Shown: piece by piece, positions 29,427-37,273 of the stretch
Layout of the letters: each line of letters begins with the position of its first letter
Numbering within the stretch: the first letter of the stretch is position 1
Assembly (NCBI GenBank): GCA_021414085.1
Contig: JAIOPC010000007.1
Coordinates: 218,099 to 282,098 of the forward strand
DNA: 64,000 nucleotides
Source of the DNA: Actinomycetes bacterium
GTDB taxonomy: Bacteria > Actinomycetota > Acidimicrobiia > Acidimicrobiales > Ilumatobacteraceae
Reading direction: 5' to 3'
Notes under the pieces: generated by a model
What the model was told of the DNA's origin: nothing
Seen by the model: only the letters and a program-made list of their open reading frames with translations
Database searches by the model: none
Made by a program: the position numbers and the translations under genes

Positions 29427-30353
29427 TCACGCCGCTTGCCGCGTCGCGAGGATGGTCGCCACATCACAGATCGCGTCGGCCAGCGCGCCATTGACGTCGA
29501 TCTTCGAGATCCTCACGATTGCCCACCCGAGCGTCGTCGCTTTGCGATCACGATGAGCGTCGCGGTGGCGTTCGCGGCTCCCTTCGTGCCAGGTTGGATC
29601 ATCGACCTCCAATCCAACCTTCCATTCTGGCCAGCCGAAGTCGAGGTGAATTGTCTGTCCCGCGGGTAAGGCCACTGGACACTGCGCCGCCGGCGTCGGG
29701 AGACTCTGTCGCTCGATCTCACCCAGTACCCGCTGCTCAAGGTCTGAGTGGAGTGCCTTGCGCCACTTCGGACGAGACGCGATGACATCGATCATTGTGC
29801 GCGTGCCTAGGCGATGCGGATGCGCGAGTCGCACGAAGGTGTCGACCACCGTCCCGATTGTGCATCTTCTGTCGTGAAGCATCTGTTCCAACACTGATCG
29901 TGCCGAGTCCAAACCGAGATAGAAAGCGCCGTCGAAGAGGGTTCGAGGCGGACTTGTGACGCGGATGCCGTCGGGGCGTTGCACGATGTCGACGGCGTCG
30001 ATTCTCCGACAGCGGTGCACGGTCGCACCGGCTAGAGCGGGTGATGCGCCATGAGGTACCAACACGTGAATCTCACGATCCTCAACGTTGCGAAAGCCCC
30101 ACAGCCTGGCCGCCGTCGTGAACGCGATGACTGCTTCGGGATTTCGGACACAGATGGCGGTCATTCGCTGGAGTTCGTCGTCGGGCCACTGTCGACCGCG
30201 ATACACGCCAGATTGCATTCGAAGTAGGTCCTGTCGAGCGACCATGCGCTGCAAGGTGCTCTTGGAGCATCCCAGTCCGATCAGCTGTGTTGCTCCAATC
30301 ACGCCGTTGTGTGTGCGTAGCCAATCGTCGAAGGAGTTCTTCCACGTGGGCAT
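29427..30353 (-). CDS. AbiEi-like / DUF559 endonuclease-fold protein
   Basis: 308 aa. The N-terminal ~75 residues look like the AbiEi-type winged-helix antitoxin domain (start of the chain, GVIGATQLIGLGCSKSTLQ). The C-terminal third resembles DUF559, a Vsr-related PD-(D/E)XK fold, with LDFGWPEWKVGLEVDD and a late RDRKATTLGWAIVRIS block. In DUF559 proteins these carry the nuclease-like acidic residues and lysine. No AbiEii toxin gene is adjacent, so a classical type IV toxin-antitoxin pair is not supported. GGAGGA 7 nt upstream favours ATG 30353 over the in-frame TTG at 30368. It converges with nuoN and is bracketed by palindromic repeats. Confidence 0.75.
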   Translation of the reverse strand: MPTWKNSFDDWLRTHNGVIGATQLIGLGCSKSTLQRMVARQDLLRMQSGVYRGRQWPDDELQRMTAICVRNPEAVIAFTTAARLWGFRNVEDREIHVLVPHGASPALAGATVHRCRRIDAVDIVQRPDGIRVTSPPRTLFDGAFYLGLDSARSVLEQMLHDRRCTIGTVVDTFVRLAHPHRLGTRTMIDVIASRPKWRKALHSDLEQRVLGEIERQSLPTPAAQCPVALPAGQTIHLDFGWPEWKVGLEVDDPTWHEGSRERHRDAHRDRKATTLGWAIVRISKIDVNGALADAICDVATILATRQAA

Positions 30354-30441
30354 CTTGACTTCCTCCAAATCCGAATAGCGGGGAAGCCAAGGCGCAACAT
30401 ATCGATTCGAGGAGATGATCGTTCTGACTCTCCGTCGCGCT

Positions 30442-30493
30442 CATGGGTGCGCCGCGAAGGCAGATTCGAGTACCGGGCGCACCCTTGGGCGCG
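30442..30493. repeat. Palindromic repeat, right copy
   Basis: Perfect 9-bp arms GGGTGCGCC and GGCGCACCC around a 22-nt loop with an internal CGAA/TTCG stem. Outer CGCGCTCA and TGGGCGCG almost pair. Second copy of the palindrome at 29361-29412. Confidence 0.75.
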
Positions 30494-30537
30494 GAGGAGG
30501 TTCACATGTTCGACGGTCGGGTTGCCGCGACGCTCGG

Positions 30538-31227
30538 CTAGCAGTTGTCGACTAGGCCTTGGAAGAGGGCTTGCTGCTCGGGGTCGGTGGCGGCGGTGTC
30601 TTCCGGGTGCCACTGTGTCGCGACGACCCACTGAGCGCTGTCGAGCTCGCAGGCGTGCACGATGCCATCAGTGGTGCGTCCAACCACGGTGAGCCCGTCG
30701 GCGACCCGATCGAGCGCCTGATGATGCACGCAGTGACACTTCGCGACCAGCTCGTGGCCAACCGCCTTGGCGAGCCGTGAGCCAGCATCGAGAGTTACCG
30801 AGTGATGCGCGAACCAATGCGACTCGGTGCCGATGTCTTGCTGCAGCGTTCCGCCAAGGGCGACGTTGAGCACCTGCATGCCGCGGCAGATGGCGAGCAT
30901 CGGCGTGTTGGTCGCAATCGCCGCGTTCACCACGGCGAGTTCGACTTCATCGTGTTCCTGCACGATCCCGTACAGCTGCTCGGCAGTGGGCGACTGACCG
31001 TAGCGACGGGGGTCGACATCGCCCCCACCATGCAGCACGACGCCATCGATCTTGCCTAACAGGGCGGGCATGTCGTCGACCATCGCAGTGATCGGTGGCA
31101 ACATCAGGGGCACCCCGCCCGCCTGAACGATGGCTTCGAAGTAGCGGCGCCCGGCGGCGAAGGGTTCGCCACGAACGCCCTTCGCATCGGTGGCTAAGCG
31201 ACCGACAATCAGCACTAGCGGTTTCAC
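30538..31227 (-). CDS. Gamma-glutamyl-GABA hydrolase-like class I amidotransferase (PuuD family)
   Basis: 229 aa. Peptidase C26 / PuuD-like: hydrolyses gamma-glutamyl amides such as gamma-glutamyl-GABA. The nucleophile is the Cys in AICRGMQVLN, the catalytic His-Glu pair is in TQWHPEDTA, and VLHGGGDVDP is the family loop. The frame is open to 31275 but GTG 31227 starts the conserved core (KPLVLIVGR). It is divergent from a second amidotransferase-like gene with only 19 bp between start codons. The substrate is not readable; gamma-glutamyl-amine catabolism is the family default. Confidence 0.85.
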   Translation of the reverse strand: MKPLVLIVGRLATDAKGVRGEPFAAGRRYFEAIVQAGGVPLMLPPITAMVDDMPALLGKIDGVVLHGGGDVDPRRYGQSPTAEQLYGIVQEHDEVELAVVNAAIATNTPMLAICRGMQVLNVALGGTLQQDIGTESHWFAHHSVTLDAGSRLAKAVGHELVAKCHCVHHQALDRVADGLTVVGRTTDGIVHACELDSAQWVVATQWHPEDTAATDPEQQALFQGLVDNC

Positions 31228-31232
31228 GCGAC

Positions 31233-31238
31233 TACCGT
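31233..31238 (+). promoter_or_regulatory. Predicted -10 box, plus-strand amidotransferase gene
   Basis: TACCGT, 8 nt before GTG 31247. It shares the core CGACTACCGT with the sequence in front of the Kup gene. Confidence 0.45.
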
Positions 31239-31239
31239 A
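31234..31239 (-). promoter_or_regulatory. Predicted -10 box, minus-strand amidotransferase gene
   Basis: TACGGT on the minus strand, 6 nt before GTG 31227. It overlaps the plus-strand -10 by five bases, so the two promoters would compete or fire together. Confidence 0.45.
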
Positions 31240-31246
31240 CCGGACC

Positions 31247-31948
31247 GTGCGCGCCCTGCTCATCGCCAACGCCAACGACGCGGACCCTGGGTTTGTTGGC
31301 GAACGATTTCGCTCGCATGGTTATGCGTTCACCGAGTGTCATCGCGAGACACCGAGCGAGTGGCCCAGCCTCGAAGGCCACGAATTGGTGCTGCTGCTGG
31401 GCAGCGAGTGGAGCGTCTACTGGCCGGCCGTCGCCGACAGCGTGCAAGCCGAGGTGGCAGTCATTCACGAAGCGGCCCGCCGCGGCGTGCCGGTCTACGG
31501 CATTTGCTTTGGCAACCAGGTGATGGCGCACGCGCTTGGCGGCACCGTCGAGAAGGCGCGCGAGGCCGAGATCGGCTGGATGGACGTGGTCAGCGACGAG
31601 CCAATGGTGATCGCCGAGGGGCCGTGGATGCAGTGGCACTACGACGTGGTTACCGTGCCCGGCCACGCAACCGAGTTGGCCCGAAGCGCGGTCGGCCCGC
31701 AGGCGTGGCGTTTGGGCCGGATGTTCAGCACACAGTTCCACCCGGAAGCGACTGAGACGATGCTGCGGCGCTGGGCCACGGGTTTCGGTGCTGAAGAGTT
31801 ACTACGCATTGGTTCCAGCTCTGAAGAGTTGTTAGCAACCACTCGCGCCGCCGTGCAGGAGAGTCGGCCGAACGCGGAACGGATCGTTGATTGGTTCTGC
31901 GAGTCGGTTGCGCAGAGTGAGTATTTGGACGTGCTAAACACTCGCTAG
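31247..31948 (+). CDS. Class I glutamine amidotransferase-like protein
   Basis: 233 aa. GuaA/GATase1-like single domain: nucleophile Cys in YGICFGNQVMAHAL and the catalytic HPE in TQFHPEAT. Such stand-alone proteins include gamma-glutamyl hydrolases and poorly characterised homologues of the GMP synthase glutaminase, so the substrate is unknown. The frame is open to 31190, but GTG 31247 begins the conserved strand (RALLIANAND). Divergent from the PuuD-like gene; a permease gene follows 84 nt downstream. Confidence 0.82.
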   Translation: MRALLIANANDADPGFVGERFRSHGYAFTECHRETPSEWPSLEGHELVLLLGSEWSVYWPAVADSVQAEVAVIHEAARRGVPVYGICFGNQVMAHALGGTVEKAREAEIGWMDVVSDEPMVIAEGPWMQWHYDVVTVPGHATELARSAVGPQAWRLGRMFSTQFHPEATETMLRRWATGFGAEELLRIGSSSEELLATTRAAVQESRPNAERIVDWFCESVAQSEYLDVLNTR

Positions 31949-31994
31949 TTCGGTCCTCCGTGAAGTGGGGCTATGCCGGTTGGCCGAACCTCAC

Positions 31995-32011
31995 GCCCTG
32001 GACACCAGGGC
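31995..32011 (+). promoter_or_regulatory. Hairpin in the permease leader
   Basis: GCCCTGG and CCAGGGC form a perfect 7-bp stem with loop ACA, ending 10 nt before the AGGAGGGG ribosome-binding site of the permease gene. No T-run follows, so it is not a terminator. Any regulatory role is speculative. Confidence 0.3.
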
Positions 32012-32032
32012 CTCAGACACAGGAGGGGATCC

Positions 32033-33700
32033 ATGGCCAACACCGTGGATGACGACCGCGACCATTTGCATTCCATGGGCTACGCCCAGGAACTGCATCG
32101 CGGGATGTCAACATTTAGCAACTTCGCGATCAGCTTCTCGATCATCTCGATCTTGGCCGGTGGCATGACAGCATTCTGGCTCGGCATGGTTTCCGGCGGG
32201 CCACGTGTGATCACACTTGGTTGGATCATCGTCGGCTTCTTCGCACTGCTCGTCGGCATGGCGATGGGAGAGATTTGTTCGGCGTATCCAACTGCCGGCG
32301 GCCTCTACTACTGGTCCGCCAAGCTGGCCAAGAAGAACGGCGCCCGCTGGTCGTGGTTCACAGGTTGGTTCAACCTGCTCGGCCAGATTGGTGTCATCGC
32401 AAGCGTCGACTACGCGCTTGCGATCTTCATCGGATACTTCATCCGAATGTTCGACGACAGCTACCGGCTGACGGTAAACGGAATCTTCCTGATCTTCATC
32501 CTGGTGCTGATTGCGCATGGTTTGCTCAACACCTTCAGCATCAACATCGTGAAAGTCATGGGTGATATCAGCGTCTGGTGGCACATCGCCGGCGTAGCCG
32601 TGATTGCTGGCGTGTTGTTCATCGCACCCAGCAATACCCGTGGCATCGGTGGCGCCTTCGACAAGGCCCCGCCTGGACTGACGGGTTGGACCGGTGGGAC
32701 GTTCATCACGATTTACCTGTTTGGGCTCGGCTTGTTGCTTGCGCAATACACGATCACCGGATTCGATGCGTCGGCTCACGTCAGCGAGGAAACCAAGGGC
32801 GCGCGCACTGAGGCGCCTAAGGCCATCGTTCGAGCGATCTACGTTTCGGCGATAGCCGCGTTGGTGCTGAACCTGTCGATGATTGCCGCCTTGCCCAAGA
32901 AGGGCGCCGAGGGTGACGCGATCTACGCAGGTATCGCCTACGGCCCCGCCGAAGACCCGTTCCTGGTCAACGCCGCCAACCGGCTGATCTCGGGAGCCGT
33001 GGGTAGTGGCACAGCCAAGTTGCTGGTGTTCATCTGCATCGTCGCTCAGTTCTTCTGCGGCCTTGCATCGGTCACCGCCAACAGCCGCATGATCTACGCC
33101 TTCAGCCGTGACGGTGCGCTGCCTGGCTCGAAGTATTGGCACAAGATCAATCCGAAGACTCGCACACCAACGAACTCGGTGTGGCTCGGTGTGACTCTTG
33201 CGGCGATTCTCGGTGCCAGCTCGCTATACGTGAAGGGCGAGGGCGCGGGTAGGTACTCGACGGCCTTCTTCGCGATGACCGGAATCTGCGTGATCGGCCT
33301 CTACATCGCATACGCGATTCCGATCTACCTGCGGCTGACGAACCCCGATTTCCAAGTTGGGCCCTGGAACCTGAAGGGCAAGCACAAGCTCGTCGGTTGG
33401 ACGGCACTGGCATGGGTCGGTTTCATCACGGTTCTGTTCTTCGCTCCTCTGTTCTGGCCGTTCTGGAAGTTCTGGGGTTCCGACAACCTGATCTTCGACG
33501 ACGGTGCCGGCAACAGCTTCTACAAGGTGAACAACTTCAACTTCACTGGCCCACTCATCATCCTGTCGGCGATCGCCTTCGGGTTGTACTGGATGCTCAG
33601 CGGTAAGAAGTGGTTCACCGGCCCGAAGGTGCAAGGCACCAAGGAAGAACTGATGGCCATCGAGCGCGAGCTCGAAGCCAGCAGTGGCATGAAGGACTAA
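32033..33700 (+). CDS. APC superfamily amino acid/choline-type permease
   Basis: 555 aa with about 12 helices. Resembles the amino acid/choline transporter branch (ACT; GABA, choline and related amines) of the APC superfamily. Visible blocks are SFSIISILAGGMTAFW in helix 1, GEICSAYPTAGGLYYW, and GFDASAHVSEETKGAR. AGGAGGGG at 32021-32028 places the start at ATG 32033. A strong terminator follows. The amidotransferase-like genes upstream suggest uptake of an amine or gamma-amino acid, but the substrate cannot be read. Confidence 0.88.
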   Translation: MANTVDDDRDHLHSMGYAQELHRGMSTFSNFAISFSIISILAGGMTAFWLGMVSGGPRVITLGWIIVGFFALLVGMAMGEICSAYPTAGGLYYWSAKLAKKNGARWSWFTGWFNLLGQIGVIASVDYALAIFIGYFIRMFDDSYRLTVNGIFLIFILVLIAHGLLNTFSINIVKVMGDISVWWHIAGVAVIAGVLFIAPSNTRGIGGAFDKAPPGLTGWTGGTFITIYLFGLGLLLAQYTITGFDASAHVSEETKGARTEAPKAIVRAIYVSAIAALVLNLSMIAALPKKGAEGDAIYAGIAYGPAEDPFLVNAANRLISGAVGSGTAKLLVFICIVAQFFCGLASVTANSRMIYAFSRDGALPGSKYWHKINPKTRTPTNSVWLGVTLAAILGASSLYVKGEGAGRYSTAFFAMTGICVIGLYIAYAIPIYLRLTNPDFQVGPWNLKGKHKLVGWTALAWVGFITVLFFAPLFWPFWKFWGSDNLIFDDGAGNSFYKVNNFNFTGPLIILSAIAFGLYWMLSGKKWFTGPKVQGTKEELMAIERELEASSGMKD

Positions 33701-33730
33701 TAGTTCAGCACTAGCAATTCGTTCAACAGC

Positions 33731-33766
33731 AAGGGTCGGCTCCTCAAGTTGAGGGGCCGACCCTTT
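33731..33766 (+). terminator. Rho-independent terminator after the permease gene
   Basis: Stem AAGGGTCGGC (33731-33740) with GCCGACCCTT (33756-33765), extended by CCTCAA/TTGAGG inside, and followed by a short T stretch. It separates the permease from the PPOX gene. Confidence 0.8.
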
Positions 33767-33771
33767 GCCGT

Positions 33772-33777
33772 TACGGT
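33772..33777 (+). promoter_or_regulatory. Predicted -10 box of the PPOX gene (leaderless)
   Basis: TACGGT, 6 nt before ATG 33784, directly after the permease terminator; no room for a ribosome-binding site. Confidence 0.5.
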
Positions 33778-33783
33778 TCGATC

Positions 33784-34200
33784 ATGAAGCTGCACCCAGA
33801 ACTGCAAGCCGCCATCGACCATGGCGTGCACGGTCACCTCGTCACGCTCAACGCTGATGGATCTGCGCAGGTGACAATCGTTTGGTTAGGTCGCGATGGC
33901 GATGAGGTGCTCGTCGCGCACCTCGGCGACGGCAAGAAGATTGCGAACATCGAACGCGATCCGCGCGTCGTTGTGTCGTTCACGATGGACGGCGCGAACG
34001 GCATCGGGTTGCATAACTACGCCGTGCTGCATGGCCACGGTCGTCTCACCGACGGCGGTGCGCCAGAACTGCTGCAACAGCTCGCACCCCGCTTTCTCGG
34101 CGAGGGTGTGAAGTTCCCGCCGATGGACAATCCGCCTGCCGGTCGAATCGTGCACATCACTGTCGACCGCGTCGGCGGTGTTGGTCCCTGGGCCGTGTGA
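33784..34200 (+). CDS. PPOX class F420/flavin-dependent oxidoreductase
   Basis: 138 aa, split beta-barrel of the pyridoxamine-5'-phosphate-oxidase-like superfamily, closest in pattern to the actinobacterial F420-dependent PPOX class. Typical features: HGHLVTLNADGSAQVTIVW at the N-terminus, GKKIANIERDPRVVVSF in the cofactor-binding middle, and GRIVHITVDRVGGVGPW at the end. It may use F420 or FMN; sequence alone does not decide. Monocistronic between a terminator and a convergent kinase-like gene 1 nt away. Confidence 0.85.
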   Translation: MKLHPELQAAIDHGVHGHLVTLNADGSAQVTIVWLGRDGDEVLVAHLGDGKKIANIERDPRVVVSFTMDGANGIGLHNYAVLHGHGRLTDGGAPELLQQLAPRFLGEGVKFPPMDNPPAGRIVHITVDRVGGVGPWAV

Positions 34201-34201
34201 T

Positions 34202-35110
34202 TTAGACCGGCAACGCGGCGTCGGCGAGCCACTGCTCGAACTGGGGTTGCGCGGCGAGATGTTCGCAGTTTCCAAGGCGCTCGTTGGCGTACGTCACGAA
34301 GTCGGTGTCGAGCGTGCTGATGGCCTGCTGCACGACCGCCCACATTCCCTCGCGAAACTCGCTCATCATCTTCATCAGTTGCAGGCGCGCCCAGCGCGAT
34401 GGACTCGACCCGCCGAAGTAGAGGCGCAGCAACTCTTCATCGGCGGCGGCATCCAGCCCGCAGTTCACACTCAGGTTGCCGAGGTCGAAGAACCGGTCGT
34501 TCATACCCGCGTACTCGAAGTCGAGCAGCCAGGCGCGGCCAGCATCCTCAAACAGAACGTTGCCGGGAAGCAGATCGTTGTGGCAGGGCGCCATCGGCAT
34601 CGGTGCCGTCGCGAAAGCAGCCTCGATGCGCTCGCTCTGCGTGTGCAGCCGTTCGTACGCGGCTGGCAACGTGCCGCCCTGCGCCACCGCGTCGCGAGCG
34701 TGCCATTCGACAACACGGTGGATCGGGAACGCGCCATCCAGTGGGCCGCTGTCGTGAAACGTGTGGAGTAGCTCGACGACCTGCGCCAAGCGCTGCGTAA
34801 ACGGCTCGGGGTCGAGGTGCCCACCGGGGACGAGCGCGGTGATCAGCGTGCCGATCTCAGGCAGTGTGGCGATGACGGCCGGCCCGATGCCCAGCGCTGC
34901 GGCACGTAGCGCCGCCTCTGCTTCGTTGGCCCGGTCGATGCCGAGCAGCTCGGTGCGCTCGCCCGGCACGCGAACGACCCGCGGCTCGCCATCGATGCGG
35001 GCGACGAAGTTCGTGTTGGTGATGCCCCCATGCAGCGGTGCGACCGTGATCTGGCTGCGCTCCCAGCCCGGCACCTGTCGCAGCAACGCCTCGATGTCAG
35101 TCTCGGTCAT
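34202..35110 (-). CDS. Choline/ethanolamine kinase-like phosphotransferase (APH fold)
   Basis: 302 aa. Aminoglycoside-phosphotransferase/choline-kinase fold. Brenner motif CHNDLLPGNVLF and the metal motif LLDFEYAGMNDRFFDLGN match the choline/ethanolamine kinase (LicA-like) branch better than drug kinases; the N-terminal nucleotide loop is LHGGITNTNF. The frame is open to 35152, but ATG 35110 matches the family start. Divergent from an S1P-lyase-like gene, with 20 bp between the start codons. A lyase of that type yields phosphoethanolamine, the product of an ethanolamine kinase, so a shared pathway is plausible but unproven. Confidence 0.78.
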   Translation of the reverse strand: MTETDIEALLRQVPGWERSQITVAPLHGGITNTNFVARIDGEPRVVRVPGERTELLGIDRANEAEAALRAAALGIGPAVIATLPEIGTLITALVPGGHLDPEPFTQRLAQVVELLHTFHDSGPLDGAFPIHRVVEWHARDAVAQGGTLPAAYERLHTQSERIEAAFATAPMPMAPCHNDLLPGNVLFEDAGRAWLLDFEYAGMNDRFFDLGNLSVNCGLDAAADEELLRLYFGGSSPSRWARLQLMKMMSEFREGMWAVVQQAISTLDTDFVTYANERLGNCEHLAAQPQFEQWLADAALPV

Positions 35111-35130
35111 GCGGCACATTCTGACAGTGT

Positions 35131-36510
35131 GTGAACGTGAGCCTGTACCCATACGCCGAACGTTTCCCAGTCGTCCGCTCGTTCCCGCAGAGCGGCCGCC
35201 CGCGAGAGGCCGTGCTGTCCGAGATCGAAGCGATGTCGGAGGTGGAAGATTCGCCGTATCACGAGGGCCGGATCAGCGGCAGCATCTACAGCGGCGACGA
35301 AGCGCATTACGCGTTCCTCAACGAAGTGTTCGGCCACTACAGCCACGCCAACGTGCTGCAGCGCGACATGTATCCCAGCGCCACTCGCTTTGAGGGCGAG
35401 ATCATCGCGATGACCGCCGACCTCTTGCATTCTCCAGAGCCGTGCGGAGTGCTCACCAGTGGCGGTACCGAGAGCCTGATGAACCCGCTGCTCGTGTATC
35501 GCGAGTGGGGACGTGCTCGTGGCATCACACAACCGAACGTCGTAATGCCGGTCACGGCTCATCCGGCGCTCGACAAGGGTGCGCACTACTTCGGCATCGA
35601 ACTTCGCAAAGCAGCGGTCACGGATCAATTCGTCGCCGATATGGGTTCCGTTCGGTCGCTGGTCGACGACAACACGGTTGCACTAGTTGGTTCGGCTGGC
35701 TCGTATCCACACGGAGCAATCGATCCGATCGACGAGCTTTCCGCGCTCGCCGTCGAACGTGGCATCAACTTGCATGTTGATGGCTGCCTTGGCGCCTTCA
35801 TTCTCGCGTGGGGCGAGGACCTCGGTCATCCGGTACCGGTGTTTGACTTTCGCTTGCCAGGCGTCACCTCGATCAGCGCCGATACTCATAAATATGGTTT
35901 CGGGTTGAAAGGTTCGAGCGTGTTGCTTTACCGCAACACCGACCTGCGGCGCCTGCAGTATTTCATCGTGCCCGACTGGACGGGTGGGCTGTACACCTCG
36001 CCGGGCATGAGCGGGTCGCGTTCAGGTGGTGTCATCGCGGCGGCGTGGGCCGCGATGGTCACACTCGGTCGCGAGGGCTACTTGGCGATCGCTGCCGACA
36101 TCTTTCGCACTGCCGCCGAGCTGCGCAACGTGATCGAAGTGCACACCGAGCTGCGTCCACTCGGACACTCCTTCTTCAACGTCGCGTTCACGACGACCGA
36201 CGAGAGCGGGCTCGACATCTTTCTTCTCAACGACTTTCTCGCGTCTCGCCGGTGGCGGCTCAACGGGCTTCAGCGTCCGTCAGCCGTGCACTTCTGTGTC
36301 ACCCGCCCGAATACACAGCCGGGCGTGATCGAACGCTTTGCGGCTGATCTCGCGTTGGCCATCGAGTTTGCTCGTGAGAACGTGGGCACGCCAGCCAAGT
36401 CGGGGGCGTTCTACGCCGGCAACGTCACCCGCGAGCAGATCGAATCGGGGATGGCGTGGTGGCTCGACGCCACACAGGCCCTGCCCCCACTACAACAGCC
36501 GCCCGCCTGA
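35131..36510 (+). CDS. Sphingosine-1-phosphate lyase-like PLP-dependent enzyme
   Basis: 459 aa, group II PLP-decarboxylase fold. The PLP lysine is K254 in SADTHKYGFGLKGSS. The following text (GGLYTSPGMSGSRSGG, AAAWAAMVTLGREGY, PSAVHFCVT) follows eukaryotic S1P lyase closely and is unlike glutamate or aromatic decarboxylases. GGTESLMNP binds the cofactor phosphate. It lacks the N-terminal membrane anchor of the eukaryotic enzyme, as other bacterial homologues do. It may cleave a long-chain-base phosphate or a similar amino alcohol phosphate. Start GTG 35131; GTG 35137 is an alternative. Converges with the lipoprotein operon 1 nt downstream. Confidence 0.82.
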   Translation: MNVSLYPYAERFPVVRSFPQSGRPREAVLSEIEAMSEVEDSPYHEGRISGSIYSGDEAHYAFLNEVFGHYSHANVLQRDMYPSATRFEGEIIAMTADLLHSPEPCGVLTSGGTESLMNPLLVYREWGRARGITQPNVVMPVTAHPALDKGAHYFGIELRKAAVTDQFVADMGSVRSLVDDNTVALVGSAGSYPHGAIDPIDELSALAVERGINLHVDGCLGAFILAWGEDLGHPVPVFDFRLPGVTSISADTHKYGFGLKGSSVLLYRNTDLRRLQYFIVPDWTGGLYTSPGMSGSRSGGVIAAAWAAMVTLGREGYLAIAADIFRTAAELRNVIEVHTELRPLGHSFFNVAFTTTDESGLDIFLLNDFLASRRWRLNGLQRPSAVHFCVTRPNTQPGVIERFAADLALAIEFARENVGTPAKSGAFYAGNVTREQIESGMAWWLDATQALPPLQQPPA

Positions 36511-36511
36511 T

Positions 36512-37273
36512 TCAGGCGGTGGCGGTGAAGCGCCACAGGATCGTGTTGTCCACCTTCAGGTCGCTCGTCCAGATCAGCGCCGCGCTCGCATCCCAGGCGA
36601 TCTCGGTGTAACCATCCTTGGCGCCTACCTCGTCCTCGGAGTACGTGTTGGCGGTCACCCACGCGCTGTCGTCGAAGTCGGCATCGGCCCAACCATCGGG
36701 TTCCGCCGTGCTCTCGAACTGGCAATCAGTGTCGGGGTCGGCGCTGGTTACACAGTCCGTGTTGAGCGGCGCGCGATGGATCACGAGTCCGCGCCAGTCG
36801 CTGCTGGTTGCGGCAACAACCGCACCTGTCGTCGTGTCGGTGATCTGCGCGATGAATCCGCCGTCGCCCATCTGCTGACGATCGGTGCCGATGTATTCGA
36901 GGCCGCTGTCGGTTTCCTTGAAGTCCTTGGTGACCATCGCGATGGTCAACGGGTACGACGCGGTGAACGTGATGGTTTCGGCGTTGAACGATCGCTCGGT
37001 CGTGATCGACACGCTGTCTTCGCCGACGAGCACACCGTTGACATATAGCGAGAACCAGTTGTCGGCCCACACCTCAGCCGTGAAGGTCGATGTGCTTCCA
37101 GCGACTGTTGCGGCGGTCGTACCCGCAGTCGTGCCGGCCGTCGTGTCAGCAGCACCCGTTGTCGGAGTGGTGTTGGCTGTCGTGGAACTGTCGTCGGAAC
37201 ACGCCGCGAAAGCGACAACGGCAAGTGCCATAGAGGAAGCGAGACGAAGATTCAAGATGCGTAGCCCTTTCAC
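36512..37273 (-). CDS. Secreted lipoprotein, third gene of the YHYH operon
   Basis: 253 aa. Lipoprotein signal ending in lipobox AFAAC (Cys25), a Thr/Ala-rich linker (about 30-60), then a beta-rich domain with several Trp and Asp residues (AEVWADNWFSLYVNGVLV; WADADFDDSAW). The domain resembles jelly-roll carbohydrate-binding folds in pattern, but I recognise no family. GTG 37273 overlaps the upstream YHYH gene stop (GTGA), so it is translationally coupled. Last gene of a three-gene lipoprotein operon. Confidence 0.75.
   Translation of the reverse strand: MKGLRILNLRLASSMALAVVAFAACSDDSSTTANTTPTTGAADTTAGTTAGTTAATVAGSTSTFTAEVWADNWFSLYVNGVLVGEDSVSITTERSFNAETITFTASYPLTIAMVTKDFKETDSGLEYIGTDRQQMGDGGFIAQITDTTTGAVVAATSSDWRGLVIHRAPLNTDCVTSADPDTDCQFESTAEPDGWADADFDDSAWVTANTYSEDEVGAKDGYTEIAWDASAALIWTSDLKVDNTILWRFTATA

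Larger units (their letters stand above)
29361..30493. mobile_element. Candidate repeat-flanked gene unit (AbiEi/DUF559 cassette)
   Basis: A 1.13-kb unit made of one gene between two copies of a ~50-bp imperfect palindrome. The arrangement resembles a REP/MITE-type element or a gene cassette that moves with its repeats. No transposase is present. Mobility is an inference; only the repeat pair and the single gene are seen. Confidence 0.4.

Noticed and set aside
29427..30353. Complete type IV AbiE toxin-antitoxin pair
   Set aside because: Only the AbiEi-like half is present; no nucleotidyltransferase toxin gene is next to it.
29361..30493. CRISPR-like pair of repeats
   Set aside because: Only two copies, 1 kb apart and inverted, with a gene between them; no spacer array.
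34202..35110. Aminoglycoside resistance gene
   Set aside because: The LLDFEYAGMNDRFFDLGN text and overall pattern fit the choline/ethanolamine kinase branch of the same fold.
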